DNA of 64,000 bases, taken from Mycobacterium parmense (lineage in GTDB: Bacteria; Actinomycetota; Actinomycetes; Mycobacteriales; Mycobacteriaceae). The notes under the pieces are model-generated. The model made no database searches, was not told the DNA's origin, and was given only the letters and a program-made list of their open reading frames with translations. This document shows, piece by piece, positions 61,903 through 64,000 of the stretch. Positions within the stretch are counted from its first letter, which is position 1. Every line of letters starts with the position of its first letter. The DNA lies in the NCBI RefSeq assembly GCF_010730575.1, contig NZ_AP022614.1, positions 868,001-932,000 on the forward strand, read 5' to 3'. Position numbers and translations under genes: made by a program.

Positions 61903-62916
61903 TCAGCGCAGCCGGATGACCAACTTGCCGACGTGCTTGCCGTCGCGCAGCCGCTCGAACGCGGAGTTGGCCTGTGCGAAGTCGAACACGTCGTCGATGA
62001 CCGGGACGAGGCCCGTGGTGGCCACGGCGCGGACGAGATCCTCCAGGTCGGCCCGGTCGCCTACGGTGATGCTGCGCGTCGTCGCGCCGCTGCCCTTCAG
62101 GAGGAAATAGTCGACGCCCGGGTTGTCTTGGCTGAGGAAGCCGATCAGCGTCACCTCCTTGTTCACGCCGACCGCCCGCAGTGACTGCTCGATGGTGGCC
62201 GGGCCGCCGACTTCGACGACGCGGTCGACGCCTCGACCTCCCGTCGCCTCGCGCACCTGGTCGCCCCAGTTCGGGTTGCTGCGGTAGTTGATGACCTCGT
62301 CGGCGCCCAGGGCCCGCAGCTTCTCCGCCTTCCGCGGGCTGGAGGTCGTCGCGATGACGCGGGCGCCGAACACCTTTGCCAGCTGCAGCGCGAAGATCGA
62401 CACCCCGCCCGAACCGAGGGTCAGCACCGTCTGGCCCGCCCGGACCGGTGTGGGTCCACCCAGCGCATTCCACGCGGTGACCCCGGCGCACGGCAGGGTC
62501 GACGCCTGCTCGTCGGAGATCGCCGCGGGTATGCCGACGACCGCCTCCTGCGACACCACCTTGTATTCGGCGAGCCACCCGTCCTGCCCGCTGCCGTAGC
62601 TGTCGGAGTTCGCGGTGGCCGGCATCGGGCCGCCGAACCACCGGGGGTGGAAGGCGCTGACGACCCGGTCGCCCGGCCGGAAGGTTTGAACGCCCTCACC
62701 GACCTCGACGACTTCGGCCGCGGCGTCGCTGCACGGCACCAGACCCTTCCTGGCCTCGCGCACATAGCGGCCCAGCGGGATGGCGATGTCCCGGTAGTTC
62801 AGCGAGACGGCCTTGATGGCGAGCAGTAGCTCTCCACGCTGCGGTGACGGGACCGGCTCGTCGTGCAGTCGTAACCCGTCGAGCCCATCGTCGCCATCGA
62901 ACCGGTAGACGTGCAT
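61903..62916 (-). CDS. Zinc-independent quinone/alcohol dehydrogenase-like reductase (MDR superfamily)
   Basis: A 337-residue medium-chain dehydrogenase/reductase. VLTLGSGGVSIFALQLAKVF is the NAD(P) Rossmann motif at about residue 163, and SLNYRDIAIPLGRYV and ALGADEVINYRSNPNWG are typical of zinc-less quinone oxidoreductase-like members. The structural-zinc Cys cluster is absent. It reduces a quinone or enone with NADPH. It follows the TetR gene by 41 bases in the same transcript. AAAGGA eight bases before ATG 62916 marks the start. Confidence 0.85.
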   Translation of the reverse strand: MHVYRFDGDDGLDGLRLHDEPVPSPQRGELLLAIKAVSLNYRDIAIPLGRYVREARKGLVPCSDAAAEVVEVGEGVQTFRPGDRVVSAFHPRWFGGPMPATANSDSYGSGQDGWLAEYKVVSQEAVVGIPAAISDEQASTLPCAGVTAWNALGGPTPVRAGQTVLTLGSGGVSIFALQLAKVFGARVIATTSSPRKAEKLRALGADEVINYRSNPNWGDQVREATGGRGVDRVVEVGGPATIEQSLRAVGVNKEVTLIGFLSQDNPGVDYFLLKGSGATTRSITVGDRADLEDLVRAVATTGLVPVIDDVFDFAQANSAFERLRDGKHVGKLVIRLR

Positions 62917-62957
62917 GATCGAGATCCTTTCTGTCGGTGCGAATGCGGCAGAGGCTC

Positions 62958-63551
62958 TTACGCTGGTTCGGTCGATCGCGCGGGTACCTCGAGCACCCTC
63001 TCGATGGCGTTGGGTATGTTCTCGACGGCGTTGGGGCCGCCGAGGGCCAACCGCATGAGATAGCCGGGCAGCACGCACAACAACAGGTCGGCCAGGGCGG
63101 TCGGGTCGAGCCGGCCGTCGTCTTGGCGGTGCGCGCCGGCGCTCAGCTTGGCGAAGGCGGTGGCGATGGCGTTGCGCAGGTGCGCGGCCAGCGTCGGGTT
63201 GCGCAGGGCTTCCGACCAGACCAGCAGGGCGATCGCGGCGAATCCGTCCTCGCCATGGCGCAGGGTGACGAAGTCGATCGCGGCCGCAATGGCTGCCTGC
63301 GGGCTCGCGCCGTCGTCGATGGACCTGCCGATGACGGCGACGACCTGCTCGAGGTTGTCGGCGGCGATCGCCTCGATGACCGCGTCCTTGCTGGGGAAGT
63401 AGCGATACACCGCGCCGGAGGACATTCCCGCCTCCGCGACCAGGTCGTGCATCGAGGCGGCGTGAAATCCGTTGCGGATGAAGCAGCGCCGCGCGGCCGC
63501 CATGATGTGCGCGCGCCGTTGCGCGCGGTATTCGGGCGTGACTTTCGGCAT
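62958..63551 (-). CDS. TetR-family regulator of the quinone reductase gene
   Basis: A 197-residue regulator. Residues 10-60 form the TetR DNA-binding domain (RCFIRNGFHAASMHDLVAEA, then GMSSGAVYRYFPSKDAVIEA), followed by a C-terminal ligand domain. The ATG at 63551 is preferred; the longer frame to 63596 would start inside the inverted repeat and lack a ribosome site. The gene is cotranscribed with the quinone reductase and diverges from the CMD-like gene, with two similar inverted repeats between them that likely are its operators. Inducers of this subgroup include quinones and lipids; the actual one is unknown. Confidence 0.87.
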   Translation of the reverse strand: MPKVTPEYRAQRRAHIMAAARRCFIRNGFHAASMHDLVAEAGMSSGAVYRYFPSKDAVIEAIAADNLEQVVAVIGRSIDDGASPQAAIAAAIDFVTLRHGEDGFAAIALLVWSEALRNPTLAAHLRNAIATAFAKLSAGAHRQDDGRLDPTALADLLLCVLPGYLMRLALGGPNAVENIPNAIERVLEVPARSTEPA

Positions 63552-63565
63552 GTGCGCCACCCTAG

Positions 63566-63635
63566 CATAAAAAACACGAACGTTCGCGTTTGACATCCGA
63601 ACCGGGCGGGCGCATCATAAAAACGTGGACGTTCG
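63566..63635. promoter_or_regulatory. Duplicated operator-like sequences between divergent TetR and CMD-like genes
   Basis: Site 1 contains the perfect 10-base palindrome CGAACGTTCG (63577-63586), extended to 63572-63591 with one mismatch pair. Site 2 contains AACGT-GG-ACGTT (63622-63633). Both are preceded by CATAAAAA and end in ACGTTCG, and they begin about 50 bases apart (63566 and 63616). They are the best candidates for the TetR operators and overlap likely promoters on both sides. Confidence 0.6.
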
Positions 63636-63680
63636 TTCGCGGATCCGATCCCTCGACGTAGCGGAGGAGATGAACAAGAG

Positions 63681-64000
63681 ATGACCGAAACCACCGACTT
63701 CGGCACCTTCGGCCGGTTCGTGGAAACGCCGGTCGACCAGATGAACCCCGACATGAAGCGGGCCTACGAGTTCACCCGCGGGTTGCGGGGGCTGGTGCCC
63801 GGCCCGCACAAGATCTGGCTGGCCAACCCGACCCTGTCGACCACCATCGTGCCGACCGGTGCCTATTTCCAGCAACACTCCACCCTGACCAAGGCCGAGA
63901 TCGAAATCACCACCGTCCTGGTCACCGCGCAATGGCGCAGCGCGTATGCCACTTACGAGCACGAAATCATCGCCGAGCGCGACGGCCACCTCGACCCGCG
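63681..64000 (+). CDS. Carboxymuconolactone decarboxylase-like (AhpD-fold) protein, 5' part only
   Basis: The frame runs off the window end, with 106 codons visible. RAYEFTRGLRGLVPGPHKIWLA, then STLTKAEIEITTVLVTAQWR and YATYEHEIIAERDG resemble the CMD/AhpD family, where a central Ex3TLxxA region and a later HxxxA motif line the active site; here the usual CxxC is not seen in the visible part. GGAGG at 63663-63667 is somewhat far from the ATG (13 bases). A four-codon ATG-TGA frame at 63670-63684 overlaps the start. It is divergent from the TetR gene and so probably regulated by it. Confidence 0.7.
   Translation, partial: MTETTDFGTFGRFVETPVDQMNPDMKRAYEFTRGLRGLVPGPHKIWLANPTLSTTIVPTGAYFQQHSTLTKAEIEITTVLVTAQWRSAYATYEHEIIAERDGHLDP

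Overview
The window looks like chromosome from a slow-growing, GC-rich Mycobacterium, probably a non-tuberculous species. Supporting evidence is the complete FAS-II mycolate operon (fabD-acpM-kasA-kasB-accD6) with its MabR regulator, a mycothiol-dependent reductase (mscR), CYP124, the Hip1/CaeA protease, glnE-glnA2, an actinobacterial-type RNase P RNA and strong +/- synteny with the M. tuberculosis interval around Rv2221c-Rv2273. Homologue names are from memory and protein reading, not from a search. I see no insertion sequence, prophage, CRISPR array or replication origin.

Layout. 1-5.1 kb: tail of a Baeyer-Villiger monooxygenase, two DUF202 membrane proteins, a HAD dehalogenase, an MmpS-like/CYP124/SnoaL-like operon and a DapB-like dehydrogenase. 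5.2-13 kb: an Hsp70-like membrane protein, an acidic protein, a SABATH-type methyltransferase, MBL hydrolase plus mscR, and the Rv2258c-Rv2257c-Rv2256c row. 13-20 kb: a four-gene overlapping minus-strand operon (FAD oxidase, diacylglycerol kinase-like, two hydrolases) diverging from tetR-glpD. 20.1-23 kb: an apparent insertion of tetR, an F420-dependent nitroreductase-like gene and a flavin monooxygenase. 23-33 kb: FAS-II operon, mabR and aceE. 33-43 kb: lipoprotein, DUF3052, ahpE, tRNA-Val, epoxide hydrolase, cobD, SURF1, ptpA-ptkA and the cobC-NIF3-zinc ribbon-RNase H operon. 43-46.5 kb: ferredoxin-P450, cupin regulator, methyltransferase and 2OG oxygenase. 46.6-64 kb: rnpB, CYTH-CHAD protein, a Tat-type glycosidase, panB, a wax ester synthase, the caeA pair, glnA2, glnE, a thioesterase, an LLM flavin enzyme, and a TetR-controlled quinone reductase divergent from a truncated carboxymuconolactone decarboxylase-like gene.

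Themes. The core is lipid and central metabolism: pyruvate dehydrogenase E1 feeds acetyl-CoA, accD6 makes malonyl-CoA, fabD charges acpM and kasA/kasB elongate, with mabR reading an inverted repeat upstream of fabD. Many genes overlap by 1-4 bases (ATGA, GTGA or TTGA), marking tight operons. About nine genes have a TANNNT -10 box 6-8 bases before the start codon, so leaderless transcripts are probably common. The gene-dense layout leaves no gene-free stretch over 300 bases; the longest is 222 bases at 49940-50161.

Most individual genes are ordinary mycobacterial families. The less described parts are regulatory: overlapping divergent -10 boxes at 17926-17932, duplicated operators at 63566-63635, TGGCAA repeats at 45127-45166, and tandem hairpins at 30016-30069. 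I did not find a convincing wholly new system.
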